Shown: positions 15,757 through 24,114 of the stretch, piece after piece | Layout of the letters: each line of letters starts with the position of its first letter | How positions within the stretch are numbered: the first letter of the stretch is position 1 | Assembly (NCBI GenBank): GCA_011191985.1 | Contig: DUEU01000074.1 | Coordinates: 1-50,904 of the forward strand | Direction: 5' to 3' | Length of the DNA stretch: 50,904 nucleotides | Source: Dehalococcoidia bacterium | GTDB taxonomy: Bacteria; Chloroflexota; Dehalococcoidia; Dehalococcoidales; W111 | Translations under genes and position numbers: made by a program | Notes under the pieces: generated by a model | Told to the model about the DNA's origin: nothing | Database searches by the model: none | What the model saw: only the letters and a program-made list of their open reading frames with translations

Positions 15757-16908
15757 TTAACGGTAAGGGAGAGCCTCCTTGCCAATAAGCTGCCGGGCGA
15801 CGTTCAACTTGTTTATCTGAACCGTACCATCGGTATATTCGTAGCCGATGGCATCCCGCAGCCGCTGCTCTATCGGCAGTTCGTCAGTATAGCCAACATG
15901 ACCATAGAGAATCATACAATCATGAAGGATACTTGTGGCCAGCTCAGGGCACCACCATTTGCACATGGAGCCTTCTTTGAATGAGGGCAGGTCTTGATCT
16001 CCCAGCCACAAAGTGTAGTAGCAGAGCCATCTGGCTGCGGTGATGTAAGTGGCGGCTTCAGCGAGCTTGAAGGATACGCCCTCATATTTGGCAATTGGTC
16101 TACCAAAGGCCATCCTTTCCTTTGAGAAAGCAATGACCTCGTCAACGGAGGCCTGAGCTGCGGCCAGGACGGCGAGGCCGGTCAGGGCCCGGCCTTTATC
16201 AACGCCAGCGGCGAATGATGCCGAGAAGGCCTGTCCCTCGGCGCTGATGCGGTTTCTCGCCGGAATCTTCACGTTGTCGAAATTGATAAGGGCTCTTCCC
16301 ACCGGTACACTGCCCATATCGTGGAGCGCAGAAATCTCCAAACCGGGCAGGTCAAGGGGCACCAGGAACTGGGTAAGACCCCTGATGCCAGCGTCGGGGT
16401 CTGTCTTGGCCAGTACCAGGCAGGCATCGGCATGCGTACCCCGGCTGACCGAGGTTTTTTCGCCGGTGATAATATAATAGTCCCCATCTCTAACGGCCCT
16501 TGTCTTAATGGCAGCAACGTCAGACCCGCAGTCTGGCTCGCTGATGGCGGCGCTGCATATTTTGTCGGTGCTGACAAAGTGAGGCACCCATTCGGCGGCC
16601 GTCTCCTCGGGCCCCTGCGCCGTCATCCAGGCCATATTCTGGATGTGGTGGGTCAGCCCGCCGATGTTGATGTTGGCATAGCTCAGCTCTTCAATAACAA
16701 CGCCACGGCTTATCCAGGTTGCATCCTGCCCCCCGTATTTCTCTGGTATACCCATTCCCGTGTACCCTAAGTCAGCAATCTTCTTCCAGAGGTCACGGGG
16801 TACTTCAGTAGCCCGGGAATGTTGCTTTGCGTTTGGAGCTACCTCTTTCTTGGCGAAGGCGCGTACCTGATTCCGTAACATTTTGTCTTCTTCGCTGAAC
16901 TCAAACAT
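15757..16908 (-). CDS. Acyl-CoA dehydrogenase family protein
   Basis: The 383-residue FAD enzyme forms a 2,3-double bond in an acyl-CoA and passes electrons to ETF or a similar carrier. Family marks are AISEPDCGSD (121-130), IITGEKTSVSRG (146-157), the FGRPIAKYEG loop (268-277) and the C-terminal YGHVGYTDELPIEQRLRDA. The usual catalytic base is Glu in YEGT. Here the segment is YTDGT with Asp360, a shorter side chain that may signal an unusual substrate or reaction. No etfAB is in the window. GGAGAAG lies upstream of the ATG. Confidence 0.92.
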   Translation of the reverse strand: MFEFSEEDKMLRNQVRAFAKKEVAPNAKQHSRATEVPRDLWKKIADLGYTGMGIPEKYGGQDATWISRGVVIEELSYANINIGGLTHHIQNMAWMTAQGPEETAAEWVPHFVSTDKICSAAISEPDCGSDVAAIKTRAVRDGDYYIITGEKTSVSRGTHADACLVLAKTDPDAGIRGLTQFLVPLDLPGLEISALHDMGSVPVGRALINFDNVKIPARNRISAEGQAFSASFAAGVDKGRALTGLAVLAAAQASVDEVIAFSKERMAFGRPIAKYEGVSFKLAEAATYITAARWLCYYTLWLGDQDLPSFKEGSMCKWWCPELATSILHDCMILYGHVGYTDELPIEQRLRDAIGYEYTDGTVQINKLNVARQLIGKEALPYR

Positions 16909-17105
16909 AATAATTCTTCTCCTTTATTTTTTGTTGTTCTCCTAGCCTTCATTGCGACGATTCGTGGCGTTTAATCAAGGACATGTCTGAGTTTTGGATT
17001 ATGCCCGAATGATGTTTAGTAGAGGCGCTACGATGGCCCAGCCAATTGTAATCCCCGGTCCATATATTAGTCAAATTCGTGCCCCGGCTTAGATTAGGAT
17101 ACAGT

Positions 17106-19184
17106 TTAGATGATGTGCGCGATACGTGAGCCATCAGCAATGGCATCTATTATCAGTCTGGGCTCCCTGCCATCGCCGATGGTATAGATTTCGGGGGCTT
17201 TGCCTTCCAGGCTTTTGAGTAGCTCGGTGTTTGGGGACAGGGGTATGGCCGGTATTATGGTATCGGCTTCAATGGTCTGCTGCTGCCCCGCTTCGTTGGT
17301 AATAGTCAGCCCTTTGTCGGTTATCTCCTCATACTTCACTCCGGTAAGCAGGGGCACGCCCTTCTTGCGGAACCACCAAAGGAGGCGTGTCCGGGTATTT
17401 TCCACCAAATCCTCGCCCAGTTCCGCAGCGGTGTCCACGATGGTGACCTTTCGGCCCCGCTTGACCAGAAACTCGGCTAGCTCGCAACCGTGTATCGTGC
17501 CACCGATGACAATTACCCTTTTGCCCAGGGGCATCCAGAACCTGGTCAGCCAGCGCAGGACTTTGGGCCCCAGAAAACGCAGGTATCGCTTCAGGCGACG
17601 GTGCAGGTCGGCACCGCTGATTACGTTGTGTCCGTTGATACCGGGTATATCGGGCAGGGCAGGCATGCCTCCCAGAGCCAGGATTACCACGTCCGGCCTA
17701 GCTTCGTCGATTACCGATGGATGGAACTCCTGGCCGAGCTTGATTTTCACCCCGGCCTTGACAATCTGGCCCTGAAGGTAGCGGCTAAGGGCGGGCAGGT
17801 CTTCGATTTGGACCCCCTTTACCATGGCCGCCATGGGCAGCAGCCCCCCAAGTCTGTGGTCTCTTTCATACAGGGTTACTTCGTGCCCCCTCAGTGCGGC
17901 CCCTCTGGCCGCCTCCATACCGGCCGGTCCACCGCCGACGACCACTACCCTCTTTTTCCTTGGCGCCGGACTGGCGGTGTATTCCCGCTCTGTTCCCAGA
18001 TTGGCATTTATCCGGCACCGTACGACCTGGTCGTAGGCTTTCATGCATTCCTTGCAGGCTGTGCAGGGGGCGATGTCGTCCAGTCTGCTCGAGGCAATCT
18101 TGTTGGGCAGTTCCGGATCGGCCATAAGTCTTCGACAGAGGCCGACAAAATCGGTCTTGCCCTGCCGCAAGGCTTTCTCCCCTAGCATTGGGTCGAGTCT
18201 GCATGCGGTGATGACCGGTATTGAAACTGCCTTTTTAATTGTCGCTGCTATGGGTAGACTGGCACCTATCCCCTTATGACTCCAGTCAGGTTCCTTGGGG
18301 AAATCAGACAGTGGAAGGTGAGTCTCGGGATAGAAAAATGATTCAGGGTGTATTGAAGGGAGGTCGAGGCCGAGCCAGAGGAACCTAATGTTAAGGGCGT
18401 CAGCGCCGGCGGCCTGCAGCATTCGAGCCAGTTCCTGGCCTTCTTCATAATCTCTACTCCTGTCACCGCCGCCGGCTTCGATGCCGTTAAAAAGGACACT
18501 CACCGGGAAGTCTGGCCCGGTGCGCTTTTTTGTTTCCCTAAGGATTTCCAGCAGGAACCGCGCCCTGTTTTCCAGGCTGTCACCACCATAGGCGTCCTGG
18601 CGCCGGTTCCAAAATCGAGATAGAAAAGAAGCCAGCAGATGGCTGGAACCGGCATTTATCTCCACACCATCGAATCCTGCCTTCTGAGCCCGCACGACAG
18701 CACTGGCGAACTTGTCCACGAGCACTTCAATTTCGGGGATGGTCAGCGCGCGGGGCGTTTCCTTGGGCCTGTCCAGTTCTGACTCGAAGTTGATGGGTGA
18801 GGCGGCCACCGGCTGGAGGCCGGAAAGCTTTGATCTATGCCAGGGTCCAGAGTGGTACAGTTGCAGAAATGTCGGGCAGCCGTATTTGTGGATGGCCTCG
18901 GCCAGCTCGCTGAGGACTTGAATATACTTGTCATCGTCAATGCGGTATCGGCCAAGTACCGTTGTGCCCAGAGGAAACTCAATAGCCGGGGATTCGGCTA
19001 CGAGCAGACCAACGCCACCCCGGGCCATGGCTTCGTAGAATACCCTGGCCCTTTCGCCCAGGTGGAGGTCTTCATTATGGGTGTAACGAGTCCCGGCGGC
19101 TGTCTTGATTATCCGGTTCCGGGTCAGTACCTTCCCTATATGATAAGGCTCAAGTAGCCGCTCAAACCTGGTATTAGCCGTCAT
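17106..19184 (-). CDS. Old-yellow-enzyme/2,4-dienoyl-CoA (enoate) reductase family flavoprotein
   Basis: The 692-residue protein has three parts. An FMN-binding TIM barrel (about 1-360, starting RFERLLEPYHIGKVLTRNRI) comes first. A [4Fe-4S] motif follows at C374, C377, C380 and C390 (CTACKECMKAYDQVVRC). The C-terminal half binds FAD and NAD(P)H (VVVVGGGPAGMEAARGA from about residue 411, and VIVIGGTIHGCELAEFLV near 555). Family members reduce C=C bonds of enoates or dienoyl-CoAs, or demethylate amines. The second-to-third Cys gap is x2 instead of the common x3. A promoter lies about 220 bases upstream, facing a divergent MmgE/PrpD gene. Confidence 0.9.
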   Translation of the reverse strand: MTANTRFERLLEPYHIGKVLTRNRIIKTAAGTRYTHNEDLHLGERARVFYEAMARGGVGLLVAESPAIEFPLGTTVLGRYRIDDDKYIQVLSELAEAIHKYGCPTFLQLYHSGPWHRSKLSGLQPVAASPINFESELDRPKETPRALTIPEIEVLVDKFASAVVRAQKAGFDGVEINAGSSHLLASFLSRFWNRRQDAYGGDSLENRARFLLEILRETKKRTGPDFPVSVLFNGIEAGGGDRSRDYEEGQELARMLQAAGADALNIRFLWLGLDLPSIHPESFFYPETHLPLSDFPKEPDWSHKGIGASLPIAATIKKAVSIPVITACRLDPMLGEKALRQGKTDFVGLCRRLMADPELPNKIASSRLDDIAPCTACKECMKAYDQVVRCRINANLGTEREYTASPAPRKKRVVVVGGGPAGMEAARGAALRGHEVTLYERDHRLGGLLPMAAMVKGVQIEDLPALSRYLQGQIVKAGVKIKLGQEFHPSVIDEARPDVVILALGGMPALPDIPGINGHNVISGADLHRRLKRYLRFLGPKVLRWLTRFWMPLGKRVIVIGGTIHGCELAEFLVKRGRKVTIVDTAAELGEDLVENTRTRLLWWFRKKGVPLLTGVKYEEITDKGLTITNEAGQQQTIEADTIIPAIPLSPNTELLKSLEGKAPEIYTIGDGREPRLIIDAIADGSRIAHII

Positions 19185-19402
19185 CTGTCTGCCTCCCGGG
19201 TCGAAAGTAATTTACTTAAACAAGGCTCGTTTTCTCCGTGCCGACCCACCTGCTATGTCTAGTTTGCGTACTGTTGTTTTAGAGTGCGTGTTTTGCACGA
19301 CTTGACGCCGCTTCTTGTCAGTCTTACTGGCTTAACGGCCGGCACTATCACTTCGGAAGCAGGTGAACAATAGCAGAGGTGGCTGGGTACATACCTGATT
19401 AT

Positions 19403-19432
19403 ATTATATACTGTCCGCTTGTGCCTAATCAA
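19403..19432 (-). promoter_or_regulatory. Promoter for the leftward reductase gene
   Basis: On the minus strand TTGATT (19432-19427) and a perfect TATAAT (19408-19403) are separated by 18 bases. This would transcribe the flavoprotein gene starting at 19184, with a leader of about 210 bases. The rest of the 428-base divergent intergenic region holds no recognised gene. Confidence 0.55.
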
Positions 19433-19461
19433 TCTGGACATACGTTAGGGGACAGAGTCCC

Positions 19462-19491
19462 TTGCTCGATAGGGTGGGTGAGCGATATAAT
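19462..19491 (+). promoter_or_regulatory. Promoter for the MmgE/PrpD gene
   Basis: TTGCTC (19462-19467) and a perfect TATAAT (19486-19491) are 18 bases apart on the plus strand, about 120 bases before the ATG at 19613. It is back-to-back with the leftward promoter, 30 bases away. Confidence 0.5.
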
Positions 19492-19612
19492 ATCTCTTTA
19501 GTTCGGAGTAAAACGGCCGGTTTGCCAGGAGAATGCATGCCTGTCTGCCTCGGTAAATAGAACCGGGTCTTTTGAGACTATAGGACTGGAATGACAGAGG
19601 AGGTATCTGATT

Positions 19613-21001
19613 ATGAGCGACGATGTTAAAAGCTCACCCATAGAGGCACTGTCGGCCAATGTCCTGGCGACGCGTTTCGAGAACTTTGACCAGGCGACGC
19701 TGGATGGTGCCAAGGGAAGGATTACAGAAGTCCTAGGCTGTGCCGTCGGCGGTGCCCGGGCGGTTGGCAATCCCGGGCTGCTGGACCTGGTGAAGGGGTG
19801 GGGAGGTAAAGAGGAGGCCACCATTCTGGTCTACGGCACCATGGTGCCGGTGCACAATGCGGCTATGGTGAATAGTATCATGGCCCGCTCCTTCGATTTC
19901 GAGCCGGTAGCTCCCTGGGTTGATGATGGCGATATACCGGCCCATATTAGCGGGACAACGGTGATGACGGCCGTTTCCCTGGGAGAGATGACGGACATAA
20001 ACGGCCGTGAGCTGATTACCGCTCTGCTGGTAGGCGACGATATCGCCGTGAGGGTGCTCGCGGCGCACAACTTCAATTTCACTCTCGGTTGGGATAACAC
20101 CGGTACCGTAAACATGGTCGGGGCCACGGCCATTGCCGGGCGACTCCTGGGCCTGAACGAACGGCAAATGAGGCATGCCTTTGGCATCGTGCTGAGTCAG
20201 ATGGCAGGTAGTATGCAAAACGTCTGGGATGGCAGCACCGCCTTCAAACTGCCTCAGGGGTTATCGGCCCGTAATGGGATTTTTTCCGCGCAGCTGGCCA
20301 AGGCAGGCTGGACGGGGCCGGAGGACATGCTGCTCAGCCGCTACGGCTTCTATCACCTTTATGCCGACGGCTGTAAAAATCCCGATTTACTGACCAGGGA
20401 CTTGGGCAAGAAATATTACAGCGATTCGATGCTGAAACCGTACCCTTCCTGCCGGGCTACCCATCCGGCTGTTGACTGTGCCCTGGCGCTAATAAACAAG
20501 TATGATATCAAGGCTGAGGATATTGAGGAAGTGGTTCTCTATGAGCCGAGGCCGGGGCTAGAAGGCTTTTGCGGGCAGACCTTCCGCATCGGAGAGTTTC
20601 CCCATGGCAACGCCGCTTTCAACTACCGATACAACGTGGCCAATGCCCTGCTTAGAAGAAGTGTTAAGCCAGAACATTTCTCCGAGGCGGCAATACATGA
20701 CCCTGAAATCAAGGCCCTTGTTGGCCGGATAGTTTTGGCCGAAATGCCGGGAGGGAATACGTTGAGCGCTGAGCTTAAGGTGAAGATGAAGGACGGCCGA
20801 GACTTCTCCGAATTCACCGATACACCCAAGGGCAACCCTCAAAACCCGATGACAAAAGACGAGATAAAAGACAAATTCAGGGCAAATATGGAATATTCCG
20901 GGGCCATAAGCAGGGATAATGCCGAGAAGGCACTTGAGCTACTGGAAAATCTGGAAGGGCTTGACAGCGTAAGGAGTATAGTTAAGCTGCTGGTTGGCTG
21001 A
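19613..21001 (+). CDS. MmgE/PrpD family protein
   Basis: The 462-residue protein belongs to the MmgE/PrpD family, which includes 2-methylcitrate dehydratase, cis-aconitate decarboxylase and iminodisuccinate epimerase. Family features are the helical N-terminal domain with the LGCAVGGARAVGNPG turn, the HAFGIVLSQMAGS segment, KPYPSCRATHPAVDCAL (about residues 278-294) and a C-terminal lid with MPGGNTLSAELKVKMKDG. No methylcitrate synthase or lyase is nearby, so a true propionate methylcitrate cycle is not supported. It may dehydrate or isomerise an acid in the adjacent pathway. GGAGG lies 9 bases before the ATG. Confidence 0.88.
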   Translation: MSDDVKSSPIEALSANVLATRFENFDQATLDGAKGRITEVLGCAVGGARAVGNPGLLDLVKGWGGKEEATILVYGTMVPVHNAAMVNSIMARSFDFEPVAPWVDDGDIPAHISGTTVMTAVSLGEMTDINGRELITALLVGDDIAVRVLAAHNFNFTLGWDNTGTVNMVGATAIAGRLLGLNERQMRHAFGIVLSQMAGSMQNVWDGSTAFKLPQGLSARNGIFSAQLAKAGWTGPEDMLLSRYGFYHLYADGCKNPDLLTRDLGKKYYSDSMLKPYPSCRATHPAVDCALALINKYDIKAEDIEEVVLYEPRPGLEGFCGQTFRIGEFPHGNAAFNYRYNVANALLRRSVKPEHFSEAAIHDPEIKALVGRIVLAEMPGGNTLSAELKVKMKDGRDFSEFTDTPKGNPQNPMTKDEIKDKFRANMEYSGAISRDNAEKALELLENLEGLDSVRSIVKLLVG

Positions 21002-21082
21002 ACATGCTGCCATAGTGGGTCGGCTTAGTCCTTGCCATAGAAAAGTTTATTGTTTTGTTACGCCAGTTTCAGCGCGAAACCT

Positions 21083-21574
21083 TCACTTTTCCAGGGCGCT
21101 GCGTATCATACCCAGCACTGTTTCCTCTCTGGCAGCGTGACCTTCAATCAACTGTAAGAGGGTATCGATGACCTGTTCTATATGGGCCTCTTTCTCCAGC
21201 AACTCCTCCCGGCTCAGTCCTTCCAGGCTGATATTGGCGACAATCGATTTGTCGTCCTCAATTTCCTCGATTATCTCGCGGTGCTCAAGGGCAAGTGCCT
21301 GCATCAGCAGTTCACCCAGCAGCGGCGGCAGCACTTTTTCTTCGAAGGCAAAGTGGTTTTTCAGGCCGTCCTCAAGAAAGGCCATCGTCTGCTGTAGCCT
21401 CTTCCATTTTTCAGATATAACTTCCAGTCGCCCGGGAATAAAGTCGCTGTGCTCTTTATGTAAGATGTTTAAGGCCTCCTGGTCGCTTACCGAATCGCCA
21501 ACCAGTTTTACATGTTGCTTTATGTTCTGATGCTCGTCTATGATACGCTTGATTAAGGCCAGTTTATCTTGCAT
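21083..21574 (-). CDS. Hemerythrin-like HHE-domain protein
   Basis: The 163-residue all-helical protein has spaced His and Glu residues as in HHE cation-binding proteins: H15 (DEHQNI), HKEHSDF, NHFAFEEKVLPPLL, LEHREIIEEI and GHAAREETVLGMI. The family usually holds a non-heme di-iron site and senses or binds O2, NO or iron. A tandem ferritin-like gene lies immediately upstream on the same strand (48-base gap), suggesting a joint role in iron or oxidative-stress handling. The start ATG is preceded only by a modest GAAGGGTG. Confidence 0.75.
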   Translation of the reverse strand: MQDKLALIKRIIDEHQNIKQHVKLVGDSVSDQEALNILHKEHSDFIPGRLEVISEKWKRLQQTMAFLEDGLKNHFAFEEKVLPPLLGELLMQALALEHREIIEEIEDDKSIVANISLEGLSREELLEKEAHIEQVIDTLLQLIEGHAAREETVLGMIRSALEK

Positions 21575-21621
21575 AATTCACCCTTCTTGCCTGGTCAGCT
21601 CATCTATTAAGTATTAAGCCC

Positions 21622-22473
21622 TTACTTGTTTTTCTTTTCGGCGCTTCCTTTCAGCAAATCGCTGAAGACGTCAATGTGATATACTTCGTGGTCTCTGATG
21701 CGGAGCAGCAGTTTCTTGAGGCCCTCATCCTTGACCTCTTTAGCCGCCCGGTCGTATTCGGCGGCCACCTCTTTCTCAATTTTAATATCGGCCCGGAGCA
21801 TATCATCGGTCCTGGTTGACCGGTCGACCTCGGTATGCTCCATTCGGGGATTACCGCCACCATCGACCATCTCTTCCGCCAGCCAGCCGAGGTGCTGCAT
21901 CTCATTGATGGCTTGGTCTTCCATCTCCTTTTTAACGTCTTCGTTGGGTGACAAGTAGGAATGTAACAGGTACTGGAGGATTACGGTGTACTCGTGCTCG
22001 ATACCCCAGTTAAGAATCTGGGATACCCTGTCCTGGCGGCTGCCTCTCAGATCCTTGGCCTTCTCCCTCGCTGCCTTATCGATAAAATGCTCGAAATCGC
22101 CGTGGTGTGACTCTTCATCGGACAGGATACGCTGTAATAATCGCTTTATCTTGGGGTCGTCTATAGCCTTTATGTGCTCCCGGTAAAGAGAAATGGCATC
22201 TTCTTCCAGCAGCACGTCGTTTTTCATCCAGTCGACCACGGCATCGCCCGTCATCAGCATCTTGCCCCGCTTCAGGCTAGGTGTACCGCCCAGTGCCACT
22301 ATAGTCTCCGCCAGCCAGTCCAGGTGACGCATCTCTTCTCTGGCGATGGCCTCGATTTCACAGGCCATCTCGCCCTCACCCATGGCGTAAGCATGGGTGA
22401 GATACTGAATGATGGCACCGTGCTCGTTCTCGAGATCCTGGTTCAGTAGGGCAACGATTTTCTCTTTTTCCAC
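21622..22473 (-). CDS. Tandem ferritin-like di-iron protein
   Basis: The protein contains two ferritin-like four-helix bundles in series. The first has ENEHGAIIQYLTHAY, EEMRHLDWLAE and DEESHHGDFEHFI. The second has EHEYTVILQYLLHSYL, NEMQHLGWLAEEM and RDHEVYHIDVFSDLL. Each bundle thus keeps the two ExxH pairs of a di-iron centre, as in rubrerythrin or bacterioferritin-type proteins, but no rubredoxin domain is present. I place the start at GTG 22473, giving 283 residues, because GGAGGTG sits 4 bases upstream. An in-frame ATG 22 codons earlier would add a poorly conserved tail and bury the ribosome-binding site. Confidence 0.82.
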   Translation of the reverse strand: MEKEKIVALLNQDLENEHGAIIQYLTHAYAMGEGEMACEIEAIAREEMRHLDWLAETIVALGGTPSLKRGKMLMTGDAVVDWMKNDVLLEEDAISLYREHIKAIDDPKIKRLLQRILSDEESHHGDFEHFIDKAAREKAKDLRGSRQDRVSQILNWGIEHEYTVILQYLLHSYLSPNEDVKKEMEDQAINEMQHLGWLAEEMVDGGGNPRMEHTEVDRSTRTDDMLRADIKIEKEVAAEYDRAAKEVKDEGLKKLLLRIRDHEVYHIDVFSDLLKGSAEKKNK

Positions 22474-22635
22474 GAAACACCTCCCTGTTTTGGTTATTTC
22501 CGGCTTATCGGTGGCGGCATTAGTGTTTATAAATACCACCCTCTATCAAACACTTTAGCCAGTTGCGGTACCTTTGTCAAACTCCCCTGGTCGGTCGGGG
22601 TGCTGCTGACAGATACTTGACATGGGTGTTACAAT

Positions 22636-22887
22636 GTGGACATGGAAAAGAAGTCCTATGAAGAACTGGACGAACTGTTAGCGCAGATCAGGCTCCTTTT
22701 GCTAAAGGTGAGGCAGAGCGACCCAGCGACGGCCGACGAATTGAAAAGCAGGTTCAGTCAGCTTGAATTCTGGATTGAATCACTTATCGTTGAATCTCTT
22801 AAATTAAAGGAGCCGGGAAGCCTTAAAGAGAAGGAAGAAGTCCAGAGACGGGCGAAAACGCCGGGCAGGAGAGCGAGGGCCCGCTGA
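22636..22887 (+). CDS. Small helical protein, unknown function
   Basis: The 83-residue protein is charged and predicted helical (SYEELDELLAQIRLLLLKV, then FSQLEFWIESLIVESLKLKE), ending in an Arg/Lys-rich tail (RRAKTPGRRARAR) that could contact nucleic acid. No family is recognised. The start is GTG at 22636 or ATG two codons later. No clear ribosome-binding site is visible, so a leaderless or weakly translated message is possible. It is divergent from the ferritin-like gene. Confidence 0.5.
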   Translation: MDMEKKSYEELDELLAQIRLLLLKVRQSDPATADELKSRFSQLEFWIESLIVESLKLKEPGSLKEKEEVQRRAKTPGRRARAR

Positions 22888-23245
22888 TTACTGCGTCTTG
22901 CCTTAGCCGAATAAACCGTCTTCAGGGTAGTCTGGGCATAGGTGGTGTGCGGCAGGACTGTGTTTATACCGTTTTTATTGCTGTTATTATCATGGGGGAT
23001 TGACTAAAAACAATTAATAGTATATACTTAAATATCATCCCGCTATTTAGGAATAAGGCGGCGGTAATTAATAACTGTTGCCTTGGCTGTGCCTAAGCAG
23101 GGGTGTTTGTTTATTGGGGAAGAATTTGGCTGAGGCAGGCGCTCCAGCTGATAAGCCGGAAGTCGTATTCGGTAGCCCTTTTGCTGTGGTTGGTAATGCA
23201 GCATAGCTGCCGGCTAATTTGGCTGGTGGGCGGAAGGAAGAAGAG
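22888..23245. other. Intergenic region, one doubtful 26-codon ORF
   Basis: The region between the small helical gene and the DksA-like gene holds no recognised gene or RNA. A TTG-initiated open frame of 26 codons (23126-23206, starting LAEAGAPADKPEVVFG) follows a GGGGAAGAA sequence. It could be a leader peptide or chance. No hairpin with a T-run was seen. Confidence 0.4.
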
Positions 23246-23614
23246 GTGAGTGGCAGCTTAAATTTACTGCGGTCTCGCTTGGAGAGCGAGCAGAAGCGAT
23301 TGCTTGATGAACTGGAGCAGTTGCAGGCTAGCGCTTATCCGGCAGACGAAAGGCGGGAGGGTAGCCCCTTTGGCAAAAGGGAGGAGGAGGCTACTGAGAG
23401 CTTCGAGCTGGAAAAGAGGCTTGCCCTGGAGAAGCGTATCAGGGACCAGTTAGCCGAGATAGAACATGCTCTCGCCAAGTTCGACGAGGGGACATATGGC
23501 CTGTGTGATAGCTGCGGTAAACCGATAGACCCGGCCCGGTTGGAGGCGCTTCCTCAGGCTAGCCTCTGTTTGAGTTGTAAAACCCTACAGGCAAAGAATG
23601 CCCAAGGCAAGTAA
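23246..23614 (+). CDS. DksA/TraR-type C4 zinc-finger protein
   Basis: The protein has a long N-terminal coiled-coil region (LRSRLESEQKRLLDELEQLQ) and a C-terminal zinc finger CDSCGKPIDPARLEALPQ followed by CLSC. This is the DksA/TraR layout: such proteins bind the RNA polymerase secondary channel or act as general stress regulators. The start is chosen as GTG 23246 because GGAAGG lies 8 bases upstream, giving 122 residues. A TTG nine codons earlier (23219) is an alternative without a ribosome-binding site. It overlaps lspA by 17 bases. Confidence 0.85.
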   Translation: MSGSLNLLRSRLESEQKRLLDELEQLQASAYPADERREGSPFGKREEEATESFELEKRLALEKRIRDQLAEIEHALAKFDEGTYGLCDSCGKPIDPARLEALPQASLCLSCKTLQAKNAQGK

Positions 23615-24095
23615 CATACCGGCCAAACGGCAGATTATCCTCCTTTCTCTCATCACACCACTGGTAGTGGCCGCTGACCAGCTGACCAAGTTATGGATAA
23701 GGTCTTATCTGGCGATGGGGGAATCGTCACCTGTGACCGGGTGGTTGAGCTTAACCCATGCCAGTAATACCGGGGCGGCCTTTGGCATATTCCAGGGCAA
23801 GTCATTCCCGCTAACATTGGTCGGTCTGATCGGGGTGTGTGTTCTGCTGCTGTATGCGTTTTTTCTTTATCGTCGCTTACCGTTTCTAAATAGCGCGCTG
23901 TCCGAGGTAGCCCTCGGCCTTATCCTGGGCGGCACTATTGGTAACCTGATTGACCGGCTGCGCTTGGGCTACGTTACTGATTTTATTGATTTTCATTTTT
24001 GGCCGGCGTTCAACGTTGCTGATTCGGCGATAGTCGTTGGTGCCCTTATGTTCGTCTATTTGATGCTGGCCTCGGTTCAAGCCGAGAGACGTTAA
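23598..24095 (+). CDS. lspA: Signal peptidase II (prolipoprotein)
   Basis: This inner-membrane aspartyl protease removes signal peptides from lipid-modified prolipoproteins. The 165-residue length is typical. It has about four membrane helices, the motif SNTGAAFGIF (56-65) and the catalytic aspartates D128 (YVTDFIDF) and D142 (FNVADSAI). It begins inside the 3' end of the DksA-like gene. rluD follows after 19 bases, so dksA-like, lspA and rluD form one operon, an arrangement (lspA-rluD) common across bacteria. Confidence 0.95.
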   Translation: MPKASNIPAKRQIILLSLITPLVVAADQLTKLWIRSYLAMGESSPVTGWLSLTHASNTGAAFGIFQGKSFPLTLVGLIGVCVLLLYAFFLYRRLPFLNSALSEVALGLILGGTIGNLIDRLRLGYVTDFIDFHFWPAFNVADSAIVVGALMFVYLMLASVQAERR

Positions 24096-24114
24096 GTTAC
24101 TTAATCGAGGCGAT

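Noticed and set aside
19613-21001. Assigning the MmgE/PrpD protein as 2-methylcitrate dehydratase of a propionate cycle
   Set aside because: No methylcitrate synthase or methylisocitrate lyase is nearby and the family includes several other activities.
22617-22645. Promoter TTGACA before the small helical gene at 22636
   Set aside because: The TTGACA is perfect, but no acceptable -10 lies at 16-18 bases. TACAAT is only 7 bases away and the start codon would overlap the -10.
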